64,000 nucleotides of DNA. Origin: Acuticoccus sediminis. GTDB taxonomy: Bacteria; Pseudomonadota; Alphaproteobacteria; Rhizobiales; Amorphaceae. Below, in pieces: positions 17,064 through 28,143 of this stretch. The notes below the pieces were generated by a model, which searched no databases, was not told the DNA's origin, and saw nothing but the letters and a program-made list of their open reading frames with translations. A program made the translations under genes and the position numbers. Within the stretch, counting starts at the first letter, position 1. Each line of letters opens with the position of its first letter. The stretch lies in the NCBI RefSeq assembly GCF_003258595.1, contig NZ_QHHQ01000010.1, positions 62,001 to 126,000 on the forward strand, in the 5' to 3' direction.

Positions 17064-18422
17064 TTACGTGATTCGGTCTCGGATGGCTGCGGCGATCAAA
17101 ATACAGAAGCCCCAGATCAGGAAGCACGTGACGCCAACGATCGCGACCCACCGCAATGCTTCCGGATAGGTCGCCTCTTCTGGCGCCTCACCTCGAACGA
17201 AAACGCTGAGATAGCGCTGTTGCTTCAGCGCCTCGATGCGCGCGGCCTCCAGCGTCTCGTAGGAGGACTGGTACTGGTTGAGGGCGAACTCGCGCTCAGC
17301 CACCAGTTCCTCGTACCGCGAGAGGCGCTCGGTCAGGACCTGGTCGTCGTTCACCACGTCGCCCTGGTCGGCGATGGCGACGCGACGCCGCTCGGCCTCG
17401 ATCTGCTGCCGCAGCGCGTCGATCTGGTTGCGCACGTAGATGACGCGGGGCGAGTTGTCGCTCATCGTCGAGCGCAGCGCGGTCAGCAGCGATTCGAGCT
17501 TGGCGACCTCCGACTCGAGATTGCCGACCACGGACTGGCGGGTCTCGGCGGTCTTCTCCGGGCTGATTTCCTGGGTATCGCCCCGGAAGGCCGCCACCGC
17601 CTTGCGGGCGTCCGCATAGCGCGTCTCGGCGAGGTCGACCTCGCGCTGGGCCGCGCGCACGCTGTCCTCGCGGGCCCGGAGCGAGATCTCGTTGACGAGG
17701 TCCTCGGACTTCTCGATCACCTTGCGCGTGATCGCCTCCGCGTCGCCGGGCCGGAAGGCGCGCACGGTCAGCGTCAGGATCCCGGTCTCGAGGTCGTATT
17801 CGACCGAGGCCATCATGTTCCAGTATTTGACGAGATTCTCGATCGGAATGGTCGGGTCGAGGCGGTAGTACGGGTCGGCCGAGGGGCGGCTGTAGACCTC
17901 GAGGAAGTTCGCCTCGGAGATCAGCGACTGCACCATGGCGCGCGACAGGATGTACTCCTGGACGATGAAGCTGTCCGCGATCTCGGTGCCGACCGAGCCG
18001 CCGGCGGCCGCGAACAGGCCCGCGCCGTCCATCGCGCCGCTGGAATCGGCCGAGCCGCGCACCGAGAACAGGCTGTTCGTCGCGTACTGCGGGCTCGCCA
18101 TGAAGACGTAGAAGCCGGCGACGATGATCGCCGGCAGGATGACGCACAGGCCGAAGCTCCACCGCGCGATGTGCGCGAACCGGGACGTCGTCTTGGCAAG
18201 CTGGACTCGGGGCGGAAGCGCGAAGACCTGGACCGGCGGCGGCGGAGCGGGGGCCGGCGCCTCCTCGCGCAGATCAGGGAGGGTCTCGGCGTCGTCCTCG
18301 GGCTCGACCGGAACAGGGGCGTGACGACGCTCGGCCAGGCGGCGCTGGCGGCGCTCCGTACGTGTCATGCGTGTTCCGCGGCGGTCCCCGTCAGGCAGGG
18401 GAACGAGGGTGTTGTTGGTCAT
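17064..18422 (-). CDS. Capsule polysaccharide export inner-membrane protein (KpsE/CtrB/BexC-like)
   Basis: A 452-residue polysaccharide co-polymerase/adaptor type protein. A Pro/Ala-rich cytoplasmic tail (residues 1-70) precedes a transmembrane helix (about 88-110). A large periplasmic domain with a coiled coil (about 230-390, many Glu/Arg heptads such as SLRAREDSVRAAQREVDLAE) follows, then a C-terminal helix near residues 425-447 and RDRIT. This topology matches KpsE, which bridges the inner-membrane transporter and the outer-membrane pore. It starts six bases after the ATPase gene stop, so the two are cotranscribed. Confidence 0.9.
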   Translation of the reverse strand: MTNNTLVPLPDGDRRGTRMTRTERRQRRLAERRHAPVPVEPEDDAETLPDLREEAPAPAPPPPVQVFALPPRVQLAKTTSRFAHIARWSFGLCVILPAIIVAGFYVFMASPQYATNSLFSVRGSADSSGAMDGAGLFAAAGGSVGTEIADSFIVQEYILSRAMVQSLISEANFLEVYSRPSADPYYRLDPTIPIENLVKYWNMMASVEYDLETGILTLTVRAFRPGDAEAITRKVIEKSEDLVNEISLRAREDSVRAAQREVDLAETRYADARKAVAAFRGDTQEISPEKTAETRQSVVGNLESEVAKLESLLTALRSTMSDNSPRVIYVRNQIDALRQQIEAERRRVAIADQGDVVNDDQVLTERLSRYEELVAEREFALNQYQSSYETLEAARIEALKQQRYLSVFVRGEAPEEATYPEALRWVAIVGVTCFLIWGFCILIAAAIRDRIT

Positions 18423-18428
18423 AAAGCC

Positions 18429-19286
18429 CTACATGACATCCACGGCAACGGACTCGTCATCGCTGTCGTCGTCCTTGTCGTCCTGGCCCGCAAACGGGTT
18501 CGGGTTCTCCGGCACCGGGAGAACCAAATACATCTCGATCGCCTTCGCCACATCCTCGAACTGGAACAATCGTCCATTATACAAGATATAAGCCAGATCG
18601 CAGTTGCCCGGGATCTGGCGGGGATCCGTGACGGTGGCGATGTAATCCCGGGCGGTGACGGCGGCCAGCATCGCTTCGAGCCGCTCGTTCGGCTTCCCGA
18701 ACATCGCGGCCCGGAGCGGACCGTCGATGATGTGGCAATCGAAATCGGCGATCAGAAAGAGCATCAGCCCGATCCGACGCTTCATGATAGCCGGGAGACT
18801 CTTGACGCGTTCGTGCAGCTGGCTCTGCTGGAAATTGCAAATCTCACACGTCGCGCCCATCAGATAGGTCGGATCGACGTGCAACACCCTCGCAACGAAC
18901 AACAAATTTTGCCGCAATGTCAATTTTTGGTCGAGGAAGCCGCTGTACGACACCGCCCACGAGAGCCGCGAATTGACGACCACCCGGCCGGTGTGGACCG
19001 AGCGGCGCTTCAGCATCACGTCGATCATGACGGTCTTGCCCGAGCCCTTGTGGCCGAGCACCGCGATGCGCCGCTGCTTCGGGAACGTCGCCGTCAGGTC
19101 CTTGAAGACCGCGTAGCGGCTGGTCTTCGACTTCATGATGACGGTGCACCTGTCGATCGCGACATGGCACTCGTCCGCATCGATGAACGACTGCGCGGCC
19201 TGCAGGTCCTCGTCGGAGATGTACGAGATCCGCTCGTCACGTGCCCGTGCGGCCTCGTCGAAAGAGACGACGTTCGTCTCAGCCAT
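18429..19286 (-). CDS. KpsT-like ABC ATPase with degenerate catalytic motifs
   Basis: A 285-residue nucleotide-binding protein that aligns by eye with capsule exporter ATPases such as KpsT. Walker A is intact (GHKGSGKT, residues 79-86). The other motifs are not. The ABC signature reads LPAIM where KpsT has an SSGM-type sequence. Walker B reads FDCHIIDG, with Gly in place of the catalytic Glu, and the H-loop His is lost (YIATVTDP). An N-terminal extension of about 50 residues and an acidic tail (DDKDDDSDDE) are extra. The ATG at 19286 follows GGAGAGG. No KpsM-like permease is in the window. It probably binds ATP but should hydrolyse it poorly. Confidence 0.78.
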   Translation of the reverse strand: MAETNVVSFDEAARARDERISYISDEDLQAAQSFIDADECHVAIDRCTVIMKSKTSRYAVFKDLTATFPKQRRIAVLGHKGSGKTVMIDVMLKRRSVHTGRVVVNSRLSWAVSYSGFLDQKLTLRQNLLFVARVLHVDPTYLMGATCEICNFQQSQLHERVKSLPAIMKRRIGLMLFLIADFDCHIIDGPLRAAMFGKPNERLEAMLAAVTARDYIATVTDPRQIPGNCDLAYILYNGRLFQFEDVAKAIEMYLVLPVPENPNPFAGQDDKDDDSDDESVAVDVM

Positions 19287-19939
19287 GACCTCTCCAACGC
19301 ATGTGGGTGGGCGCGGCCGACCGCATTTCCACCATACTCGACGGCCAACCGGCCGGGGATGTCCTTTGCGACGGGGCCACGCCAGCGCGGCGGCACCGTC
19401 TGTTCGATCCGGCGTCCGCGCCCCGTGGTCAGGGCGCGCCGCCTCGGTCCCTCTGGCGGCATGGCCCGCACCGGCGAGGCGCCGCGATCTCGTGGGAGGC
19501 TCGGCCTCCGCCGCCCGTTCCGGGCGCAAAACCCGCCTTCGAAAGGCGCCGCCGCAGCGCAAGACGCCGGCTGGACGATGCCGCCGTCTCTCGCACGACT
19601 GGGGCAGCCGCTCCAGCCATCATCCGGCAGAGCGGCCCTGCAATCCTGGGTGGGCGGAGCGACGTCCGCAGCACCACCGCACCGACAAATAGCGATTTTC
19701 CGCAGCAGCGCAAAGTCGCTCGCCGCCGGCGCCGTCGATCGTGATCGCCGCAGCGGTGGAAAACCCAGTGCGCGCAGGCCCCTACCGCCCGCCGCGCGGC
19801 CGGCGGCAAAAGCGGTGCACGGCGCGGCCGTGTCAGACCGCCCGCCATGGCAACCGCTTCGACGCGCCGGATTCGCCGCCGCGGGCTGTTCGGCCCGATT
19901 GGGACTTGACCCCGCCCCCTTCGGCATGACCTTGACCGC
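19287..19939. other. 653-bp stretch without a convincing gene
   Basis: Several open frames cross this region on both strands, but their translations are Arg/Ala/Pro-rich, show no family motif and lack a good ribosome-binding site. It must hold the promoters of the divergent export cluster and the HAD gene. A weak dyad, AGCGATTTT with AAAGTCGCT, lies around 19688-19721. Confidence 0.5.
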
Positions 19940-20629
19940 ATGACCCTCGACCCGACACTGCGCCTCGTCCTCTTCGACTGCGACGGAACCCTCGTCGACA
20001 GCGGCTCCGTCATCGTCTCGTCCATGCAGGGCGCCTTCCGCAGCGAGGGCCTGCCGCCGCCGCCGGACGAGGAGGTGCGGGCCATCATCGGCCTCTCGCT
20101 GCCGCGCGCGGTCGCCGTCCTCGCCGCCCGCCACCCGGAAGCGCCGGTGGACATCCTCGTCGCCAGCTACAAGACCGCCTACCGCGACCAGGCGCTCGCC
20201 ACGACCGGCCTCGAGCCGACCTTCCCCGGCACGCTCGAGGCGCTCGCCGCGATCTCCGGCGACTCGACGCTGCTGGGCGTCGTCACCGGCAAGTCGCGCC
20301 GCGGCCTCGACCGCGTCCTCGCCGAGCACGGCATCACCGATCGCTTCGCCGTCACCGTCACCGCCGACGACGCCGCGTCCAAGCCCGCGCCTGAGATGGT
20401 GCTGAAGGCCCTCGCGGCGACCGGCGCCGAGGCGCGCAACGCCGTCGTCATCGGCGACACGGTGTTCGACATCGAGATGGCGCGGAGCGCCGGCGCCGCG
20501 GCCATCGGCGTCGCCTGGGGCTACCACCCCGCGCCGGACCTCACGTCCGCGGGCGCTGCGGTCATCGCCCAGTCGATGGCCGAGCTCCCCGCCCTCGTCG
20601 AGGCCGTCCTCGCCGGGACCATGACATGA
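19940..20629 (+). CDS. HAD-superfamily hydrolase, phosphoglycolate phosphatase-like
   Basis: A 229-residue HAD phosphatase. Motif I is LFDCDGTLVDS with the nucleophilic Asp and acid/base Asp. Motif II is the Thr in VVTGKS, motif III the Lys in AASKPAPEM, and motif IV GDTVFDIEMA. An inserted helical cap after motif I places it with the Gph/PGMB group. It overlaps the ATP12 gene by four bases (ATGA), a conserved pairing in alphaproteobacteria. The true substrate cannot be read from the sequence, and a second Gph-like gene lies at 47.3 kb. Confidence 0.88.
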   Translation: MTLDPTLRLVLFDCDGTLVDSGSVIVSSMQGAFRSEGLPPPPDEEVRAIIGLSLPRAVAVLAARHPEAPVDILVASYKTAYRDQALATTGLEPTFPGTLEALAAISGDSTLLGVVTGKSRRGLDRVLAEHGITDRFAVTVTADDAASKPAPEMVLKALAATGAEARNAVVIGDTVFDIEMARSAGAAAIGVAWGYHPAPDLTSAGAAVIAQSMAELPALVEAVLAGTMT

Positions 20630-21369
20630 CGGGCCGCGACACCACCCCGCGCCCGCCGGAACCCATCCGCCGCTTCTACAAGGAGGCGACCGTCGCGCCG
20701 CACGCCGGCGGCGAGGCGCGGATCCTCCTCGACAACCGCCCGGTCCGCACCCCGGCCAAGGCGCACCTCGCGGCGCCGCCGTCGATCGCGGAGCGCATCG
20801 CGGCGGAGTGGAACGCCCAGGGCGACTACATCCTTCCCATCTCGATGCCGATGACGCGCCTCGCCAACACCGCGATCGACGGCGTCACCGCCGCGCTCGA
20901 CCCGGTGAAGGACGACATCGCCAAGATGGCGCAGAGCGATCTCGTCATGTACCGGGCCGACTTCCCCGCCGGTCTCGTCGCCGAGCAGAAGGCGCACTGG
21001 GACCCGGTCGTCGCGTTCGCGGAGGACGCGCTCGGCGTGCGCATCATGCTGGCGGAGGGAATCATGCCGGTCGAGCAGGACCCGCGGCTGAGCGAGGGGG
21101 TACGCCGACGCCTTCCCGCCACGCCGCTGCCGCTCGCCGCGTTCCACCAGCTCACGACGCTGACCGGCAGCGCCCTCACCACTCTCGCCTTCACCGAGGC
21201 GCTGCTCGACTTCGAGCGCGCGTGGCAGGTGGCGCATGTGGACGAGGACTGGAACATCCGGGAGTGGGGCGAGGACGCCGAGGCCGCCGCGCGCCGCGCC
21301 CAGCGCCGCAAGGATGCCGAGGCCGCCGCCTTCGTGCTCCGCCCGGAGGCCGTGCCGGCCGCGTCCTGA
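20626..21369 (+). CDS. ATP12-family F1-ATPase assembly chaperone
   Basis: A 247-residue homologue of mitochondrial ATP12, which binds the F1 alpha subunit before assembly. The N-terminal RRFYKEATV and ILLDNRPVRTPAK segments and the middle NTAIDG and DLVMYRAD blocks are characteristic. The C-terminal half holds the conserved helices around AFTEALLDFERAWQVAHVDEDWNIREWGEDAEA. It is translationally coupled to the HAD gene upstream. Length and motifs match alphaproteobacterial members. Confidence 0.9.
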   Translation: MTGRDTTPRPPEPIRRFYKEATVAPHAGGEARILLDNRPVRTPAKAHLAAPPSIAERIAAEWNAQGDYILPISMPMTRLANTAIDGVTAALDPVKDDIAKMAQSDLVMYRADFPAGLVAEQKAHWDPVVAFAEDALGVRIMLAEGIMPVEQDPRLSEGVRRRLPATPLPLAAFHQLTTLTGSALTTLAFTEALLDFERAWQVAHVDEDWNIREWGEDAEAAARRAQRRKDAEAAAFVLRPEAVPAAS

Positions 21370-21403
21370 CGGCCCCGGCCACTTGTCACGCCCTTCAATA
21401 AGC

Positions 21404-21417
21404 GCTTGAAAACAAGC
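21404..21417. promoter_or_regulatory. Dyad upstream of pccB
   Basis: GCTTG (21404-21408) and CAAGC (21413-21417) flank AAAA, 68 bases before the pccB ATG. A short perfect dyad in promoter position that could be an operator; the factor is unknown. Confidence 0.25.
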
Positions 21418-21484
21418 ACTGGCGGCCAGCCCGCCACAAATCCAGCAAGCGGCCAAGCCGCCACGACATAGACGGAGGAGCCGC

Positions 21485-23017
21485 ATGAAGGACGTGTTGA
21501 TCGAGCTCGAACGGCGCCGCGACGAAGCCCGCGCCGGCGGCGGGGCGAAGCGCATCACCGCGCAGCACGAGCGCGGCAAGCTCACCGCCCGCGAACGGCT
21601 TGAGGTCCTTCTCGACGAAAACTCCTTCGAAGAGTTCGACATGTTCGTCGAACACCGCTGCACCGACTTCGGCATGGATTCGCAGAAGTACCCCGGCGAC
21701 GGCGTCGTCACCGGCTGGGGTACCATCAACGGCCGCCAGGTGTTCGTCTTCGCCAAGGACTTCACCGTCTTCGGCGGCTCGCTCTCCTGGACCCATGCCG
21801 AGAAGATCATGAAGGTGCAGGACATGGCGGTGCGCAACCGCGCCCCCATCATCGGCCTCTTCGACGCCGGCGGCGCGCGCATCCAGGAAGGCGTCGCGGC
21901 GCTCGGCGGCTACGGCGAGGTGTTCCAGCGCAACGTGCTCGCCTCGGGCGTCATCCCGCAGATCTCGGTCATCATGGGCCCCTGCGCGGGCGGCGACGTC
22001 TACTCCCCGGCGATGACGGACTTCATCTTCATGGTCCGCGGCACGTCCTACATGTTCGTGACCGGCCCCGAGGTGGTGAAGACCGTCACCAACGAGACGG
22101 TGACGGCCGAGGAGCTCGGCGGCGCCGACGTCCACACCACGCGCTCGTCCGTCGCCGACGGCGCCTACGACGACGACATCGCCTGTCTCATCGACGTGCG
22201 CCGCCTCGTCGACATTCTGCCCGCCTCCAACGTCGCGACGGCGCCGGTCCTTCCGACCGAGGACCCCTGGGACCGCATCGAGATGAGCCTCGACACGCTC
22301 ATCCCCGACAGCCCCACCGCCCCCTACGACATGAAGGAGCTGCTGGAGAAGGTCGCCGACGAGGGCAGCCTTTTCGAGATCCAGGCCGCCTTCGCGAAGA
22401 ACATCATCACGAGCTTCGGCCGCATCGAGGGCAAGACGGTCGGCTTCGTCGCCAACCAGCCGCTGACGCTGGCGGGCGTTCTCGACTCGGACGCCTCGCG
22501 CAAGGCCGCCCGCTTCGTGCGCTTCTGCGACGCCTTCAACATTCCGATCGTCACCTTCGTCGACGTCCCCGGCTTCCTTCCGGGCACTGCGCAGGAGTAC
22601 GGCGGCCTCATCAAGCACGGCGCCAAGCTCCTCTTCGCCTACGCCGAGGCGACGGTGCCGAAGGTCACGCTCATCACCCGCAAGGCCTACGGCGGCGCCT
22701 ACGACGTCATGGCGTCCAAGCACCTGCGAGGTGACATCAACTACGCCTGGCCGACCGCCGAGATCGCCGTGATGGGGCCGAAGGGCGCCGCGGAGATCCT
22801 CTACCGCGCCGACCGCGACAATCCCGAGGCGCTCGCCAAGCGCATCAAGGAGTACGAGGACCGCTTCGCCAACCCGTTCGTCGCCGCCGAACGCGGCTTC
22901 ATCGACGAGGTGATCCTGCCGCACTCCACGCGGCGCCGCATCGCCCGCGCGCTGCGCCTCCTGCAGGAGAAGCGGCTGGAGAACCCCTGGCGCAAGCACG
23001 ACACGATCCCCCTTTGA
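21485..23017 (+). CDS. pccB: Propionyl-CoA carboxylase beta subunit (carboxyltransferase)
   Basis: A 510-residue biotin-dependent carboxyltransferase that moves CO2 from carboxybiotin to propionyl-CoA, giving methylmalonyl-CoA. The N- and C-terminal crotonase-like domains are both complete. Landmarks are [23 protein letters not shown], the oxyanion-type [16 protein letters not shown], and in the second half [18 protein letters not shown] and [14 protein letters not shown]. The ATG follows GGAGGAGCCGC. The matching alpha subunit gene lies 3.1 kb downstream on the same strand, with four unrelated genes between them. Acetyl-CoA or methylcrotonyl-CoA as substrate is less likely from the motifs. 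Confidence 0.93.
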   Translation: MKDVLIELERRRDEARAGGGAKRITAQHERGKLTARERLEVLLDENSFEEFDMFVEHRCTDFGMDSQKYPGDGVVTGWGTINGRQVFVFAKDFTVFGGSLSWTHAEKIMKVQDMAVRNRAPIIGLFDAGGARIQEGVAALGGYGEVFQRNVLASGVIPQISVIMGPCAGGDVYSPAMTDFIFMVRGTSYMFVTGPEVVKTVTNETVTAEELGGADVHTTRSSVADGAYDDDIACLIDVRRLVDILPASNVATAPVLPTEDPWDRIEMSLDTLIPDSPTAPYDMKELLEKVADEGSLFEIQAAFAKNIITSFGRIEGKTVGFVANQPLTLAGVLDSDASRKAARFVRFCDAFNIPIVTFVDVPGFLPGTAQEYGGLIKHGAKLLFAYAEATVPKVTLITRKAYGGAYDVMASKHLRGDINYAWPTAEIAVMGPKGAAEILYRADRDNPEALAKRIKEYEDRFANPFVAAERGFIDEVILPHSTRRRIARALRLLQEKRLENPWRKHDTIPL

Positions 23018-23074
23018 GGCCGGATCACCCGGCCGCACGGGCCCGGATCGGCGCGAGATGATCGGGCGCGAACG

Positions 23075-23875
23075 ATGAGCGACACCGTGACGATCCTGCC
23101 GTCCGACGCCGTGGGCGGGGACCCGCAGGCGGCGGGCGCGCTGCGCGGCGCCGCAGCGCTGGTCGCGGGCGGCAGCGGCCGGCTCGGCCGGCTCGTCGCG
23201 CTCGGCCTCGCGCGCGAGGGCGCCGCCGTCGCCGTCGGCTACCGCACCGGCGACAAGCGGGCGGCCGCCGTGGTCGACGCGGTCACCGGAGCCGGCGGCC
23301 GCGCCATCGCCGTCCCACTCGACCAGACGGACGAGGCCTACGTCAGCACCGCCGTGGAGACCACGGCGCACTTCCTCGGCGGCGTCGACATCCTGGTGAA
23401 CGCGGCCGGCATCGCGCATGGTCGCAAGCCGGTCGCCGCCGGCGACCTCGACGCGCTGACCCCGCTCCTGTGGGACCAGCTGATGACGGTGAACCTGCGC
23501 GGCCCCTATCTCCTCGCCCGCGCCGCCGCGCCGTACCTTCGCGCCTCGCGGTGGGGCCGGATCGTCAACGTCGGCGCGCACATCGGCCCGGATGCCGCCG
23601 GCTCGGCCGCGGCCTGCGCGACGAGCATCGCGAGCGTCGCCTCGCTCACCCGCTTCCTCGCCGCCGCGCTGGCGCCGGACGTCGCCGTCCACTGCGTCGC
23701 ACCGGCGCTAAAGACCGTGCCGGACCCGGCCGATGCGGCCGGCGGCAGCACGCGCCCGGGCACTGCGCCCCAAACTCCGAGCGGTCTCGACGAGGTCGCG
23801 CGCCGGGTTCTGGCCCACTGCCTCGGCGAAGATCGGGCGGGCGAGACGTCCGTGTTCGGTGCCGTCACCCGCTGA
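23075..23875 (+). CDS. SDR-fold protein lacking the catalytic Ser-Tyr-Lys residues
   Basis: A 266-residue Rossmann protein of the short-chain dehydrogenase family. The cofactor loop GGSGRLGRL and DILVNAAGIA are conserved. Aligning the SLTRFLAAAL helix with ordinary SDRs puts Cys where the catalytic Tyr should be and Ile where the Lys should be (ACATSIASVASLTR). The strand that normally carries the Ser reads IVNVGAHIG. The frame is intact and normal in length. It is probably a cofactor-binding pseudoenzyme or uses other chemistry. It lies 57 bp after pccB and faces the acyltransferase gene. Confidence 0.85.
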   Translation: MSDTVTILPSDAVGGDPQAAGALRGAAALVAGGSGRLGRLVALGLAREGAAVAVGYRTGDKRAAAVVDAVTGAGGRAIAVPLDQTDEAYVSTAVETTAHFLGGVDILVNAAGIAHGRKPVAAGDLDALTPLLWDQLMTVNLRGPYLLARAAAPYLRASRWGRIVNVGAHIGPDAAGSAAACATSIASVASLTRFLAAALAPDVAVHCVAPALKTVPDPADAAGGSTRPGTAPQTPSGLDEVARRVLAHCLGEDRAGETSVFGAVTR

Positions 23876-23884
23876 CCGGTCAGC

Positions 23885-24880
23885 CTACCAGCGCACGGGG
23901 CTCCCGACGGCGGCGTCCCCGGCGTCGACCGCCTCGATCGCCGCCAGCACCTCCGGAAGGTCGCCCGGCACGTTCAGCATCACGGTCCCCGGCGGCACGA
24001 TGTCCGGACGCCCGAGCGACCCGCGCGGGGTCAGGCGGACGGTGACACGCCCCGGGGCAAACTGCTGAAGCCGCTCCATGATCGCCGGAACGTCGAAATA
24101 GCCGGTGATCGACTGGCCGATCACCTCCCGAACGCCCGCCTCGTCCGTCACCGGCTCCTCGCGGGAGGCCGAGATGAACGGAATTTTCGGCGCGGACACC
24201 GGATGCGTGGCGAAACAGGCCTCGAACGCCTCCCGCGCCGGCTGGATGGCGTCGGTGTGCCAGGGAGCCTCCGACGGCTGCGGGATCCAGCGCCAGCCCA
24301 TCTCGCGCGCGAGCCAGGCCGCTTCGGAGAGGGCGGGCTCGAACCCGGAGACGAGGAAGACGTCCGGCGCCAGAATGCCGGCGAGCTGGATCGCTCCGAG
24401 GTCCGACACCTCGTCGCAGAGGTCGCGCGCGCCGTCCGCCCCGGAGCCGATCAGGAGACCGGTGCCGCCGCGCGGCAGCTTCGCCGCCAGCTCGCCCTGG
24501 ACCCGCCCGCGCTCGCAGGCGAGGCGCATCATCGTCTCGAAGTCCAGCGCCCCGGTGGCGTAGGCGACCATCATCTCCCCGAGGCTGAGGCCCCCGACGG
24601 CCGCAGGCTCCGGCAGCCCGTGGCGCCGCGCATAGTCGAGCGCGATCGCGGCGGCGAGCGGGTGCCCGACGGTCTGCACCTCGACGCGGCTGTGCACACG
24701 GGGATCGCGATGGGTGGTGAGCGCGATCAGGTCGCGCCCGACGATCTCGGTCGCCCACTCGTACTGCTCGCGCGCTTCACGGTCGGCGCTGGCGAAGCGG
24801 AGCGCCATGTCCCAGGCCGGCCGCCCACGCCCGGTGAAGAACAACGTGTACCTTGCAGACGTGGTTTGCGCGTCGGTCAT
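23885..24880 (-). CDS. Divergent FabD-like acyl(malonyl)transferase
   Basis: A 331-residue protein with the malonyl-CoA:ACP transacylase fold. The nucleophile elbow is GLSLGEMMVAYATGAL, so the Ser is present but the usual preceding His (GHSxG) is Leu. The catalytic His region APWHTDAIQPAREAF is conserved. The N-terminal motif reads FTGRGRP where FabD has a GQGxQ-type sequence. The start MTDAQTTSARYTLFF was preferred over an earlier TTG at 24964. It is not in a fab cluster, so a role beside ordinary fatty acid synthesis is possible. It converges on the SDR gene, with nine bases between the stops. Confidence 0.8.
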   Translation of the reverse strand: MTDAQTTSARYTLFFTGRGRPAWDMALRFASADREAREQYEWATEIVGRDLIALTTHRDPRVHSRVEVQTVGHPLAAAIALDYARRHGLPEPAAVGGLSLGEMMVAYATGALDFETMMRLACERGRVQGELAAKLPRGGTGLLIGSGADGARDLCDEVSDLGAIQLAGILAPDVFLVSGFEPALSEAAWLAREMGWRWIPQPSEAPWHTDAIQPAREAFEACFATHPVSAPKIPFISASREEPVTDEAGVREVIGQSITGYFDVPAIMERLQQFAPGRVTVRLTPRGSLGRPDIVPPGTVMLNVPGDLPEVLAAIEAVDAGDAAVGSPVRW

Positions 24881-25028
24881 TCCCACCTGCCAAGTCGTTG
24901 TCTTGTCCGCGGTCGAATCACTGTGCCCCGCAGGACGCATAAGTTTTACCCCATGCCGGTGCAAAAAACACGTCCGGCCGGTGACGGCGGCCCCGCCGCC
25001 GGCCGCCGTGCCCGGCCCTCGCGCAGTC

Positions 25029-25754
25029 CTATAGGGCGCTCAGGACGAGGAAGGCGAGCGGCACCAGGAGCGCCGTGAGCGCACCGTTGAGTGCCATCCC
25101 GATCCCGGCGAAGGCGCCGGCGATGGGGTCCACCTGGAAGGCGCGCGCGGTGCCGATCCCGTGCGCCGCCACCCCGGCCGCGAAGCCGCGCGCCCGCATG
25201 TCCTTCATGCCGAGGAGGTTCATCAGCGGCGTCACGGCGACGGCGCCGATGATGCCGGTCAGGATCACAAGCACCGCCGTCAGCGCGGGAATGCCGCCCA
25301 GCGCGTCGGCGATGCCCATCGCGATCGGCGTCGTCACCGACTTCGGCGCCAGCGAGGCGAGGACGTCCGCCGGCAGCCCCAGCGCCCAGCCGACGGTCAG
25401 CGCGCACACCACGGCGGTGACCGAGCCCGCCAGCAGCGCCGCCGCGATCGGCTTGGCGGACCGGCGCACTAGCGCCCGGTTCTGCACCAGCGGCACCGCC
25501 AGCGCGACGGTGGCCGGGCCGAGCATGAAGTGCACGAACTGCGCGCCCTCGAAATAGGTGGGAAACGGCGTGCCGGTCGCCTGCAGCAGGCCGATCACCA
25601 GGAGCGCCGACACCACCACCGGGTTGGCGAGCGGGTGTCGCCCCACCGACGCGGCGAGGCGGTCCGCTAGGGCGTAGGCGATGACAGTCACCGTCAGCCA
25701 GGTGAGCGGCTCCTCGGAGAGGTAGACCCAGAGGAGGGAGACATCCTCGGTCAT
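25029..25754 (-). CDS. lrgB: LrgB/CidB-family membrane protein
   Basis: A 241-residue polytopic membrane protein of the LrgB family. It has about seven hydrophobic segments. The conserved late part contains APKSVTTPIAMGIADALGG and the AAHGIGTARAF motif. LrgB partners LrgA; in Gram-positive bacteria the pair affects murein hydrolase activity, while pyruvate or glycolate transport is reported for homologues. The start overlaps the lrgA stop by four bases (ATGA). Confidence 0.9.
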   Translation of the reverse strand: MTEDVSLLWVYLSEEPLTWLTVTVIAYALADRLAASVGRHPLANPVVVSALLVIGLLQATGTPFPTYFEGAQFVHFMLGPATVALAVPLVQNRALVRRSAKPIAAALLAGSVTAVVCALTVGWALGLPADVLASLAPKSVTTPIAMGIADALGGIPALTAVLVILTGIIGAVAVTPLMNLLGMKDMRARGFAAGVAAHGIGTARAFQVDPIAGAFAGIGMALNGALTALLVPLAFLVLSAL

Positions 25755-26086
25755 TCGCCGGCCATCCAGCGGAAGGTGAGCGCCGCCGCCGTCAGCGCCA
25801 TCACGGTCGAGACGACGAGCGCGGCGACGAGCGCGAAGCCGTACTCCATGAAGAGCTCGCGGTGCTCGATCACCCCCACCGCCGCCGGTACGAAGAGCAG
25901 CGACAGGTTGGAGAGGATGGCGCGTGCGGTGCCGTCCATGGTCTGGCTGACGCGGCCGCGAACGAGGAGCCCGACGCCGAGCAGCGCCGCGCCGACCACC
26001 GGTCCGGGCACCGGCAGTCCGACCAGACGCACGAAAATCTCGCCCAGGAGCTGACACCCGAGCAGCAGGGCGATGGCATTGATCAT
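25751..26086 (-). CDS. lrgA: LrgA/CidA-family membrane protein
   Basis: A 111-residue holin-like membrane protein with four hydrophobic helices. The PVPGPVVGAALLGVGLL segment and the LLFVPAAVGVI helix are diagnostic for CidA/LrgA. It is the first gene of a two-gene operon with lrgB and is divergent from pccA, 77 bp away. A LysR or LytR regulator that often accompanies this pair is not adjacent. Confidence 0.9.
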   Translation of the reverse strand: MINAIALLLGCQLLGEIFVRLVGLPVPGPVVGAALLGVGLLVRGRVSQTMDGTARAILSNLSLLFVPAAVGVIEHRELFMEYGFALVAALVVSTVMALTAAALTFRWMAGE

Positions 26087-26163
26087 AGGGGCCTCGTTTG
26101 ATTTGGGTTTCTGCCCAGTATGCGGCTACAACCCATCCAACACGATCGGCTGAAGGGACGGAA

Positions 26164-28142
<1,979 letters not shown>

Positions 28143-28143
<1 letters not shown>

